This document shows, piece by piece, positions 19,989 through 31,500 of a DNA stretch of 64,000 nucleotides. The position numbers and the translations under genes were made by a program. Origin of the DNA: Mantis religiosa. Lineage: Eukaryota; Arthropoda; Insecta; Mantodea; Mantidae. The DNA is taken from contig CM060950.1 of NCBI GenBank assembly GCA_030765055.1, positions 273,970,468-274,034,467 on the forward strand. The letters are read 5' to 3'. The notes beneath the pieces were generated by a model. The model did no database searches and was not told the DNA's origin. It worked only from the letters and a program-made list of their open reading frames with translations. How positions within the stretch are numbered: the stretch's first letter is position 1; the number at the start of each line of letters is the position of its first letter.

Positions 19989-21742
19989 AGTATTGTATGT
20001 TATTTATCAGTGTGGTTTGTGAACTTTTAATTTCTCAACTAAATATTACCTATTGAAAGAAATTCTGATTAGGTATTAATTAGACTTCTATAACCATATG
20101 ACACAAACTACATAGAGAGTTAGAAGTAATTTATATTAGCTGTGAGGTAAATTTGCTACAGTAACATGATATTTCATCCATGTGATTTATAAAACATTGT
20201 TTATATTGTTATTTGTTTCTGTTAAACTTGAGAATGAAAGGGAATAAGAGTTCAGTATTTTTAAAATATAGTCTAACAAATGAAAGCCAGGAACAATTTT
20301 TGGTTGGTTGAAGTAGTTTGTATTAGAGCCATTGTTGTAATATGCTGTACCTGAAAAATGTCTTCCCTTCAGGTAGCTGGTAGTCATAAATCTGTACAAA
20401 TGAACTGAATTATCTGTTTTAAAAGAAGCAAAATATTTGCTATTCAGAATTTTATGTAAAAGCACAGTTTTATGTATGGAATACAAACTAACGCCCATCT
20501 TTCATAGTTGTTCAACTGAATACCTGAATGCATTGTTCAGTAGAATAAACTTGAATATGTGATATTGCTTTTGCTAAAGAAATTTTAAGTCTGTTGAAGT
20601 TAGTTTGTTAATTGAGATATTATACATATATTAATAATTAATTATTCTATGTTATGTTAAATAAGTGTGATTTTGTGCCAGTGACTGCAAGAGGTAACAG
20701 AGCACAGGAGGTTACAATAAACAAAAATAAATAAATAGCTTTATCTTTGTTGTGGCTGTGATTACCCTTTCTTTGGTAAGCCAAAATTTTAAGTGTACTG
20801 TTGCATTTTAATGTGGGCAATTCCAAAATGGCTGTATTAGTTCCTTGATTTGTATTGATTTCTATAACATGTAATATTTTTGCAGTCACCATGGTGCCTG
20901 TATACATAGTAATAAAGAAGCTGGGGAAGTTTTCAGTTTTGGGAAAGCTCTCACATTCCAACAAAGCATGCTTAGTTTTATTCCAGGCTTCTTAAGCATG
21001 AAAACATTTTGCTTTGATAGGTTCTGACTGTGCTTAGCAAACTCAGAGCTTATACTTAAGTTTTCATTGTCAAAATGGCATCCAAAAGAAAGTGGTGCTG
21101 CTTAAGAGCAACTACCTTCAAGTGTGTGCAAATTTGCATTTTTTATAACAAAGAACTAAACTGTTATATGCATATAGAAAAATATTATATTTTAATATGA
21201 AACCAAAGATAACTTTTTGAAGGGAGAAGCTTGTACGTTATTCAGATATGAAATTTCCACTGTTGGTTTCTGTGCTTGGTGTTCATAAGAAACAATGTTA
21301 TTAATTTTTGCAGACATGTAGTTGTATTGTGCAACAATGAGGACAAGAGTTTCGTTGTTGCTATTACTGCTGTTCTGCATTTTAGCTGTCATAATTTCTG
21401 TGTATAGCCCCAAATGGTGGTTTTAGCATATAATGAACTTAAGTTTCTTACTTGAGATATGTTAAATGTGTTAAATACAACATTTTCTATGTTGTGTTGT
21501 GTTCTGAGCACAGAAGTTACAGAAGAAAAGCAAAAAAACTAACTTTGTCTTTGTGACTGTGATTACCCTTTCTTTTGGTAAGCCAAGATTTTAAGTCCAC
21601 TGTTGCATTTTAATTTGGGCAGTTGCAAAATGACTGTATAATTAGTTCCTTGATTTGTGTTAATTTCTATTAGATGTAATATTTTATACTGTTATAAGTA
21701 TATAGAGAAATGTTTGTAAGAATTTTTTTGTATGTGTGTATA

Positions 21743-22469
21743 CATGATGTTACAAAAAGGTACGGCCAAACTTTCAGGAAACATTCCTCACACACAAAGA
21801 AAGATAATATGTTATGTGGACATGTGACCGGAAACGCTAAATTTCCATGTTAGAGCTCATTTTGGTATTTCTCTTAAAATGTAAATTGAAATCATTCGTA
21901 CAGACAAATGTCAAAATACCCATTGTGGTTCATGCACGATGGAGCTCCTGCACATTTCAGTCGAAGTGTTCGTACGCTTCTCACCAACAGATTCGGTGAC
22001 CAATAGATTGGTAGAGGCAGACCAATTACATGGCCTCCACACTCTCCTGACCTCAACCCTCTTGACTTTCATTTATGGGGGCATTTGAAAGCTCTTGTCT
22101 ACACAACCCAGGTACCAAATTTAGAGACTCTTCGTGCTCGTATTGTGGACGGCTGTGATACAATACGCCATTCTCCAGGGCTGCATCAGCGCATCAGGGA
22201 TTCCATGCGACGGAGGATGGATGCATGTAACCTCGCTAACGGAGGACATTTTGAACATTTCCTGTAATACAGTGTTTGAAGTCACGCTGGTACGTTCTGT
22301 TGCCGTGTGTTTCCATTCCATGATTAATGTGATTTGAAGAGAAGTAATAAAATGAGCTCTAACATGGAAATTAAGCGTTTCCGGACACATGTCCACATAA
22401 CATATTTTCTTTCTTTGTGCGTGGGGAATGTTTCCTGAAACTTTGGCCATATCTTTTTGTAACACCCTG
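21743..22469 (+). mobile_element. Mariner-type transposon 3, internally deleted, 121-bp TIRs
   Basis: Left TIR 21743-21863 and right TIR 22349-22469 are about 90% matched inverted repeats (ACTTTCAGGAAACATTCC, GTTATGTGGACATGTG), flanked by TA (21741-21742; 22470-22471). The outer end reads CAGGGTGTTACAAAAAG on the right. The 727-bp size is half that of an autonomous relative, and only the 3' third of the transposase is left, so this is a MITE-like deletion derivative mobilised in trans. Confidence 0.9.
21920..22267 (+). pseudogene. Mariner-type transposase C-terminal third
   Basis: The frame gives PLWFMHDGAPAHFSRSV with the second catalytic Asp (21938-21940), one TAG (near 22005), then ITWPPHSPDLNPLDFHLWG with the third acidic position. 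It ends RRRMDACNLANGGHFEHFL at TAA 22265-22267. The N-terminal DNA-binding part and first Asp are deleted. It belongs to the same broad insect mariner-like group as the other two, but to a separate lineage. Confidence 0.85.
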
Positions 22470-22492
22470 TATATACACATATATACATATAT

Positions 22493-22493
<1 letters not shown>

Positions 22494-22525
<32 letters not shown>

Positions 22526-22526
22526 G
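22494..22526. repeat. (TA)n tract
   Basis: TATATACATA and TA repeats directly right of mariner 3, the other half of the microsatellite it inserted into. Confidence 0.85.
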
Positions 22527-23078
22527 GATATTTTAATATGAAACCAAAGATAACTTTTTGAAGGGAGAAGCTTGTACGTTATTCAGATATGAAATTTCCA
22601 CTGTTAGTTTCTGTGCTTGGTGTTCATAAGAAACAATGTTATTAATTTTTGCAGACATGTAGTTGTATTATGCAACAATGAGGACAAGAGTTTCGTTGTT
22701 GCTATTACTGCTGTTCTGCATTTTAGCTGTCATAATTTCTGTGTATAGCCCCAAATGGTGGTTTTAGCATATAATGAACTTAAGTTTCTTACTTGAGGTA
22801 TGTTAAATGTGTTAAATACAACATTTTCTATGTTGTGTTTTGTTCTGAGCACAGAAGTTACAGAAGAAAAGCAAAAAAACTAGCTTTGTTTTTGTGACTG
22901 TGATTACCCTTTCTTTTGGTAAGCCAAGATTTTAAGTCCACTGTTGCATTTTAATTTGGGCAGTTGCAAAATGGCTTTATAATTAGTTCCTTGATTTGTG
23001 TTAATTTCTATTAGATGTAATATTTTATACTGTTATAAGTATATAGAGAAATGTTTGTAAGAATGTTTTTGTATGTGT

Positions 23079-23081
23079 GTG

Positions 23082-23176
<95 letters not shown>
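23079..23176. repeat. (TA)n(CA)n microsatellite
   Basis: TA repeats, about 35 CA units, then TA again; ends module Q of the tandem array. Confidence 0.97.
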
Positions 23177-23440
23177 GATATTTTAATATGAAACCAAAGA
23201 TAACTTTTTGAAGAACTTTTTGTAAAAATGTTATTGTATATAAATAGGATATTTTCATATGAGATTTTTACTGTTGGTTTTCTGTGTTGGTGTTTATAAA
23301 AAACAATGGTTATTAATTTTTGCATACATGTAGTTGTATTGTGTAACAATGAGGAGAAGAGTTTTGGTCTTGCTATTATTGCTGTTCTGCATTTTAGCTG
23401 TCATAACTTCTATGTATAGCCCCAAATGGTGGTTGTAGCA

Positions 23441-24065
23441 TAAAATGAGTGACATCTGTTCTTGTGAACATGATCTCCTGCAGTATTTTGTTCCTCGATA
23501 ACAGCATATATCTAAATTTCATCTATGTTCTCTTTGCATTTAAGCATTGTGTCAACATTAATATTTTTATTTTATCTTCAGATAATGCGTAATTTTATTG
23601 CCATTTTAAAATCTGAATATGTGATGTCTTTCCAGTCATGCAGTTGATTTTTAAGAGATGTATGAATGTATGGTATTTAATTTCATTTATTCAATGTTTA
23701 AGAAAATCTTGGCCTACCCCTAATCTGGACTGTGGTCCTTTTCATATTAGGACAGCCCTTTACTACATTTACATGTTTGGTTTGTGTTTGCTACTTTCTA
23801 CCCCTCTACTGTTTACTTTTATAGTCCATTTTGCATCAGTTTATTAATAGTTGTATTTTTTGTCTTTCCCTGTCTTATTTCTACTTGCAGCTCTCTCGTT
23901 TCACAACTCCCTTACCCTCTTCGCTCCCCATCAGACTATCTTTCATAACCTTAGAGTCACTGATGTTCATATCATCGCTTTGCTAAGCATAATGTGCTAC
24001 ACTCTGCCATATGCATTTCTAAAAGTAAATTACACGTCATATCCAATGCCAACATCCATAACCAG
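23441..24065. other. No gene seen
   Basis: Only short chance frames, none with a recognisable motif. Confidence 0.35.
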
Positions 24066-24535
24066 CCTTCTACCGCCTCTTCTGCCCACATGATAAGCCT
24101 CAGTTATCTCCTTGTAAAATGCCTCTACATCTGGAATTTGCCACTTCACTTCCATATTTTCTAGCCATGTTTTATTTTCTTGAACCTCTATTTTTTTGTA
24201 TTTCACTTTTTAATTTCTCTTCGTTTCCGAATCTTTCTTCAATGCTTCTCCCAAAATCTTATGTTCTCTGTTAGGGCCAAGATTAACTTCAATTCCTCCA
24301 GTAACTAGTAGTATATCAATCACACGTAAAAGGGAGAAGATTTTCTCCATTTCTGCATTTTTAAATTTTTTCCAGTTCTGTATCCTATTCATATCAAGGA
24401 ATACTAAAATTTGTACGGTATCTCAATCTGGGTTCCCATTGCTACTTAGATCTTTCTTGCTTCTTAACCTGGAGCATCTAACAAACACAACCACCCTCCT
24501 CTACTGCTGTCTTAGCACCAGTTGTGGTGTTTATT
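24066..24535 (-). mobile_element. 5' fragment of a LINE related to the 7.6-12.3 kb element
   Basis: The minus strand shows a 5' UTR block (about 24440-24535) resembling 12235-12330, then an ORF1 start at about 24392. After a small internal deletion comes EAYHVGRRGGRRLVMDVG (about 24066-24110), the counterpart of EAYRVGRHVGKR in the larger element. Only the 5' end of the element is left, which is unusual because LINEs mostly lose 5' ends; deletion or recombination of the remainder is inferred. Confidence 0.6.
24210..24392 (-). pseudogene. LINE ORF1 leader with degenerate 2A-like motif
   Basis: The frame includes MEKIFSLLRVIDILLVT, a hydrophobic stretch, directly followed by GGIEVNLGPN (24299-24270). 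GGIExNPGP is a common 2A variant in invertebrate LINEs; here the first Pro of NPGP is Leu, which should abolish skipping. A charged tail follows (REHKILGEALKKDSE). Confidence 0.6.
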
Positions 24536-26391
24536 TTTATTTGTTAAATGTTTGCAAGAGTTACGAACAGGAGTATTTTATGAGAATCTAGTATCCTCCT
24601 AAAATCTCTTCCTATATAAGCTTTGAACCATAGAATCAATTGCAAGAATATGGTTGAACATACATACTAAGCAACTCATTTATTTTAAACTTTTTGCAAG
24701 TAAGGCAGTGGAAATATAGTGTGTCAATATACTCTTAATATCTTTGGACACTTGATCCTTTCTTTGTGCTTTGAAGCAGACTATTTAGTCATTAATGCTG
24801 TCTGTTGATCTTAATTTGCTATTCATTGAATTCTTGGGAGAGGTACAAGGAAATGTTACTAAATAAAATAATTTATTTTTGTTTGTTCAGATACAAAATT
24901 ATAAATATAATTAAATACCAAAAGATAATATATACAGTTTGAAAATACAGTTTTAGATTATAATATTGTGTTTTCTTTCACAATTTCCTTATCACAACTT
25001 AATAATTTTTAACATACATGGCTCAAATAAGATATAGGAAGTATTGCATTGGAACCTAAAGTCAGCATGGGATCTCATTGAATATTGGTGTTTTGATATC
25101 CTTTTAATCTATGATGGCCAGATTAACAAAAAATAAATATAAAAAAAAGGAAGAAGCTGAAAGGATACTTCGAATTTTTCAACTGTTAGAAAAGGTGATA
25201 AAAACAGGACAATTCTTTCTGGTATGATATATTTAACCTTTTGTTGGTTGCATGAGGCCTGGGAGGCCCCTAGCTATATTTAATTACAAATTATAATGTA
25301 CACTTTGTATTTTATTTTAGCTAATGTTTGTAGTATGATTATAATAGATATATAATAATAAAAGTCATGTGTACTTAACCTAAATGAAGTCAAAAATAGC
25401 GGAAAAAGAAATAGACATAGTTACATATAATGTGGGTGTCCCAGACCCTACGCAACCAACAGTGTTCTGCCAAGTCACACACCTAACAGAGGATTAAAAA
25501 TTCAATAACATGTATATAAATCAAAGTTAAATACTTAAGTTCTTATGATCACAGTTACACAGTATCGGAATTATCATTGTAATTATGCAAATTCATTATG
25601 TTGCCCACAAGTTGTTCTTTCACTATTCTCTCTTAGAGGTCAATACACAGAATACCAAAGTCTATTGACCACAACAAATGAAAATATTCTTTCCACAGAT
25701 GTATTTGTTCCTGGGTTTGTCATAGCAAAATCAACAAATTGCGGTATATTGGTATAGTGAATTTCTTTTCTCTTCGAAGCATTTTAAATGTACCAATTTT
25801 TGTCCACTTATACATTTGGATCTTTACATTATCTTGGAGTTCACAACACTATTTACAAGGTTTGACTTTAATGACAGTGAATATACTGCTATTGGTATCA
25901 CTAATTGCTGTTAGGCTGTTAGCTTCATCCCAAGCTAGTGGGTTTGCAACTTAATCCAATGGAATACTATTAATGACCTGAAGTATTGAGTCTAGACATG
26001 GAGGTATTCAAATGCAAAATTTTGGTTCATTTGATTCTTGGATCGTAGACTCTTCTCTCATTGTATTTTGAATCCTTTATACTATTCAAATCCTTTCATC
26101 AGATGGGTGCAGGAGGTCTGAAGCCTAAACTGAATAGAGAACTCAATTGACCAGACGCCAAACGGCAGCAGGGAAAGTGAAAGAAGAAGAACTCAATTGA
26201 GTGTAGCTTCACTGTAAATCTCATTAGCGCATCAATCTTAAAGGTCGTAAGTGCTGGCACATGCAATGAAGAGGAGAGAGAAATGCTGACTGAGAATTAG
26301 ACATCCCATCTGGTGAAAGAAATTTGTGAATTTCATATACAGATAGGTATATATCTTCTTTCTATTTCAAAGCTAACAACTGTTCCCCAGC

Positions 26392-26395
<4 letters not shown>
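24536..26395. other. No gene; one 38-bp insert between 12-bp repeats at 26139-26200
   Basis: No gene recognised. At 26139-26150 and 26189-26200 the sequence GAACTCAATTGA is repeated around 38 bases (CCAGACGCCAAACGGCAGCA... ending in GA-rich sequence), as if a severely 5'-truncated retroposon had inserted. Confidence 0.35.

Positions 26396-26435
<40 letters not shown>
26396..26435. repeat. (TA)n microsatellite
   Basis: About 20 TA units. Confidence 0.95.
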
Positions 26436-26439
<4 letters not shown>

Positions 26440-28165
26440 TGCGCCATGATATTCATTTGTTTGTCGGGCGCATGAATATTTTACTTGGCGCCGGTTATGC
26501 GGCAAACTGGTCATGTGACTCGCCAGCGTGCAAGAAAGTAGTCTTTTTTCCGGTTTTAAGAGCAGACATCTTTGAGACATGTTTGAGACAAGAACATTGA
26601 TGTGATGTGTTTCGTTTTGTGGCTGAGTGCAACGTTGTTGCAATGCAAAGACGTTTTTAGTTTATCTAAATGTTAAATGTATTGTCTTCTTTATGATTAT
26701 TTATACAAGAAATGTAGCGTGTGCAATAAATTTATCCAGAGATATAAATACAGCTCTATCGAGTACAGTCCACAAAATCAGTTTCCTTGATTTCTGCTAA
26801 AATTAAGTGGTCCTCCGAATTAAATTAATCACGACACGAACATATATATATGATGTTTTAATTATGAAACTATGGAATATATACAATATAGCATAATAAG
26901 GTACAATTAATTTTATATATCTGAAACTAAATTGATATTTCTGATGTTGATGCACTATTTTCATGTCGAGTATAGCTTTGCATACAAAATAGAGTATAGT
27001 TATGTGTAAATCCCTGATAATTTTTTGTTCATATTGTGACAAAGATATTAATCTATTCAGAGAAAGAATAAAGATTCAACTGGACAGAAATGCATCAATA
27101 GTGGCTGAGGAAACTCAAAGCTTGAAAGTGCATAGGGGAGAAGAATAGACAAATATGCAAAACAAGGCACCTTAGAACTTATTTTTCAGCATAATCGTTA
27201 GTTCATTGCTAATGTATAATCAGCCTTTCTTTTACACTTCAAACCGTCTCTAGTGTTCCTTTAAATCTCTGTAGCACGAACCCTTTGTGCTGCTATAATC
27301 TTTCGGAAAGTAAAGCACACGTAAACTGTTTCACTGCCGATTCCACAGCTTGGTGCACCCTAACCTGGAGCCGCACCTGCTCGTTCCACAACGACAAAGA
27401 TCTGCCCGGCGCGGTAGTTATTTCTGGAATTTCAGCCGCGAAAGGTCTTTTTGCGTAATAACAATAGAACTCGCTTCCTGACGTCAGCTGTCCTTGAATG
27501 CATGTTTATATCTCACGGTAACGCTTCCTCCTTGTGACCTCAGTCATTATCTGACATTGAGCGTGTGTTACTTTCCCACGGCAGACTTGTGCGATCACCA
27601 ATGCGACAGTGTTTATTGCTATGGATATATATATATAATTTTACTATTTCTCTACACTAGATTATTTCCCAAGAACTGAAATAGTTTGGGTTGCTATTCC
27701 TTGCATTTGAAGTTAATAGCATTAACGAAATAGAGTAAATGCTTAACTCCATTTTTCATATTTACTTTTAGACTGCTGATTTCACTGCAACACTAGTATT
27801 TCACTGTGCGATCTTTCCAATTAAGTTAGTTATCCTGTAGAACAGTCGCCGGAGCCTAACTCAGCTGTTGCCAACCATGCATTCAAATATTTAAAGCCGC
27901 TCTTTAACTGTTGGAATTCTCAAAGTCCCATTCTGTACTAGAAATGAAAGACTCTTTAATTTTGCCCAGAGGCCTCTTCTAAGGCTTCATGTTTTACCAT
28001 CCATAAATCAACAGCCTTACTTTCCTTCCGATGGAAGTTATGCTAAGGATTGTTATGCTCGAAAGGTCTCTACGGCAGGCTTCGATTCATGACGTCGGGA
28101 ACTTCGTCAACATGTTAGCCTTAGACAACGGAGGACAACCTGCACAGCTCTAAATTCCGCAGTAA
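26436..28165. other. No gene seen
   Basis: Unique-looking DNA with only short frames; 27240-27560 is less AT-rich but carries no recognisable domain. Confidence 0.35.
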
Positions 28166-28552
28166 CCTCAATATATTCCCAAAGTTCCATATGAAAACAT
28201 CGCCAACCATGTAAAAGCAGTAGAACTAATATGGGAACATCTCTCGCTAACCCCCCTAGCCTTAATAGAAAGAATGAAAGCTATGCATATGGAAAAGATT
28301 CTCTCCCTTGTAAGGAACCTACTATCACAATCATCTGAGGAAGTAACACAACAAGACTTCTACACTGAGGAACGACTGCATTTTGTTTAATCACGCATCT
28401 GTGTATCACAATTTTGGCATGTTCAGTCCTTGCTGGGCGATGCGCAGCCGCCGCTCTTCTACAGGATAGCAGTTAATCAGATGTTTTCAACGCACAACCC
28501 CTATTCTTCTAATTTTCTTATCTTGATTTACCGTCCTTCCTCAGACTTATAG
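28166..28552 (+). pseudogene. Unidentified coding-like stretch with one stop
   Basis: One frame stays open for 129 codons except for a TAA at 28388-28390. It reads PYENIANHVKAVELIWEHL, LALIERMKAMHMEKILSLV, EEVTQQDFYTEERLHFV, then SRICVSQFWHVQSLLGD. The amphipathic, helix-like composition looks protein-derived rather than random. I do not recognise the family. It could be a retropseudogene, an exon of a host gene, or part of an element 5' to the LINE insertion. Confidence 0.25.
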
Positions 28553-28590
28553 TCGCAGCTTTAAGGACACTACAAGTCTGTGAGGTTTAA

Positions 28591-31500
28591 CTAGTCGTGT
28601 GCCTTATAGAAAGAGAAAGGAATACGCACCGTCTCACTCTATACAAAATAGTTTACAAAATAGTTTCAGCAGAAGTAAATTTAAAGGTGGGGGTGTTGCA
28701 ATATATGCTCATGAAAACTACAACGAAATTGTGCAAATATACAACTTAAATAAATATTGCATAGAAAAGGATTTTGAAATTACTGGGGTTAAAATTAATA
28801 CTGAAGAGGGTAACATATTACTTTTTGGAGTATACAGATCGCCAAGTGGTGAAATTTCAAATTTTTTCAAAGGATTAGAAACAGTGTTGACAAAATACTC
28901 AGTATATAGTAACAAAATTGTAATAATAGGTGATATAAATATAAACTCTATCAATGGAAATAACGTGTATACAAAACTTACAGAGTTATTAAATATGTTT
29001 AATATTAAAATGCATATTAAAATACCGACTAGGGTTACCTTGGCATCAGCTACCGCTATAGATCAAATTGCCACAAATATAGATAGCAAAAGAATAAAAG
29101 TAGAAGTATTTGACAGCTTTATTTCTGATCATAAGGCACAGATAATGAAAATTCAAAAAATTATTGTTAGAAGTGATACTATTTTAAAATCAAGAACAAG
29201 GAAAACCAATTCATATAATATAAATGTGTTCAAAAAGTTGCTAAAACATGAATCATGGGATGAAGTACATGATACTGACTGTGTTAATGAAAAATGGGAT
29301 AAGTTTTACCTCATATTTAATAAACACTTTGATACTTCGTGTCCAAAACGGGTTATAAATAAACGCAAAAAAGAAAGTAATAAATTAATCCTTCTCCCCA
29401 GTGTAATTAAGATTAGGGAATCAATGAAGGACATGTATATATTTTATAAGCAGTATGGTAATAGATTGTATTATGATAGATATCAACATTACAAAAAAGA
29501 GTATGAAGCTGCTCTCAAAAGTTTAAGGTCAGAAAATATTAAATATAAGGTAGCTACTGCAAAAAATACAAGTAAGGCTTTATGGGACTTAGTAAATGCT
29601 AGTAAGAAAAACTGTAAAAATTCAGAGAACATTGTAATTAATCATCAGAACAAAAGGGTTGATAATCCAGTAAGCATTGGTAATATATTTAACGAATACT
29701 TTATAAATGTAGCAGTGCCTAAGGGAAATAAAGCAGTTAAAATGGATAGGAATGAGGGAATAAAGTATATTGGTAGCACAGTGTTCCTAAATCCTGTTAC
29801 TGAGACAGAATTAATCAAAATTATTACTCAATTAAAATCTAAAAACTCGAGCGGGTGGGATGAAGTTTCATCAAAAATCCTGAAACAATGCAAGGAAGAA
29901 TTAGTTAACATCCTAGTACATCTAATAAATGCCTCTATAGGGGAAGGAATTTTTCCGAACTGTTTAAAAAAGGGGGTTGTTAAACCATTACACAAAAAGG
30001 GTGATGTTACTAATGTGAGTAATTATAGACCAATTACTTTAACATCTACTTTTGCTAAACTACTGGAAAAAGTTATTTTAAAGAGGATTTTAAGTTTTTT
30101 GGACAAACATAAAATTTTATCTAATTCCCAGCATGGTTTTCGAAAAGGTTATTCTACAATTACTGCTGCGGTAGAATTTATAGACGAATTAATTAACAAA
30201 ATGGAAAATGACAATCAAGTAATGGGGATTTTTCTTGATTTATCAAAGGCCTTTGATAGTGTTGATCACCAAGTCTTATTACAAAAATTGGAACATTATG
30301 GTATAAGGGGGACTGCAGGTAAATTAATTAACACATACTTACAAGACCGGGTACAAAGCACAGAAATAATATGTAAACTAAACCAAATAGAAACAAAATA
30401 TGAATCCTCATTAGCAACTGTTAAATATGGAGTCCCACAGGGATCTGTGCTTGGGCCTTTACTATTTACATTATACACTAATAATTTACCTGTGATTAAT
30501 AATGTTAAAACTGTATCATATGCTGATGACACATCTATAATTTGTTGGGGAAAAGATCTAGACAACTTAACCAATAATATACACTCAGGTACAGATGTAA
30601 TACTTAAATTTCTTGCTAATAACAACCTAGTTAATAATTTAAACAAGACAAGCATAATATATTTTAAAATTAGTAATTGCATGTACAACAATATGAAAAT
30701 TAAAATTGGAAATGAAGAAATAGATACAACAGATGATCACTTATTTCTAGGATTGAATATTGACAAAAACTTATCATGGACAAAACATGTAAATTATATA
30801 TGCAATAAAATAAGTAAGGGTATCTATCTATTAAATTACGTGGCACACTATTTGGATAAACCTAATTTAAAATTGATTTATTATGGAATAATTCATCCTC
30901 ATTTGAATTATGGTATTGAGTTATGGGGTACAACGTCTAAAGAAAATTTGAAACGATTACTGGTATTGCAGAAGAGGTGTGTAAGGATTGTGTATTCATT
31001 AAAATCAAGGGATTCATGTAGAGAAATTTTTAAAAAAGAAAGAATTCTTACAGTTGTTGCATTATATATTTTTAGAGTTATTTTACTAGTTAGGAGAACT
31101 ACAAATATAAGGAGTAATAGCAATATACATAAATATGACACAAGAACTAAAGAGAATATGTATAGGGAAGCAAAGAGTAAGAAATTTTTTGATAAAAATC
31201 CATTTGTAATTGGAAAAACTTTATACAATAAGCTGCCAGCCACAATTAAACAATCAACTGGTTCCAAGTTTAATAAATGTTTAAAAAATTACTTAATTGA
31301 GAGGGCCTTTTATGACATAGATGAATATCTGCAATTGTAATTTGTATATATTTCAATGAGGGTATAAATGGGAGATCAAACTGTCAATCTGTCTAGTAAT
31401 TTCAACAAGTGAGTATAACCTTCAAAATATATTTCTGAAATCAGCAAATAAGTACATATTTATAAATTATTATTCTTATTATTACTATTATTATTTATGT

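Larger units (their letters stand above)
20690..23440. repeat. Tandem array of ~0.6-kb unit (about three copies)
   Basis: Two modules alternate. Module P (GAAACCAAAGATAACTTTTT... to CCCCAAATGGTGGTTTT) occurs at about 21186-21430, 22535-22770 and 23185-23440 (last one deleted inside). Module Q (GTGACTGTGATTACCC... to TTTTTGTATGTGTG) occurs at about 20745-20885, 21545-21740 and 22890-23080. Units end in TA/CA microsatellite, and a mariner has landed in the first one. Module P keeps near-identity between copies; the older Q copy at 20.7 kb is more diverged. No coding function is evident. Confidence 0.85.

Noticed and set aside
21192..21413. 73-codon minus-strand frame in module P, recurring partly in other copies
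   Set aside because: It is not preserved in the deleted third copy and has no motif; recurrence is explained by the tandem duplication.
23011..23349. Cys-Val-rich minus-strand frames
   Set aside because: Translation of the (TA)n(CA)n microsatellite inside the tandem array.
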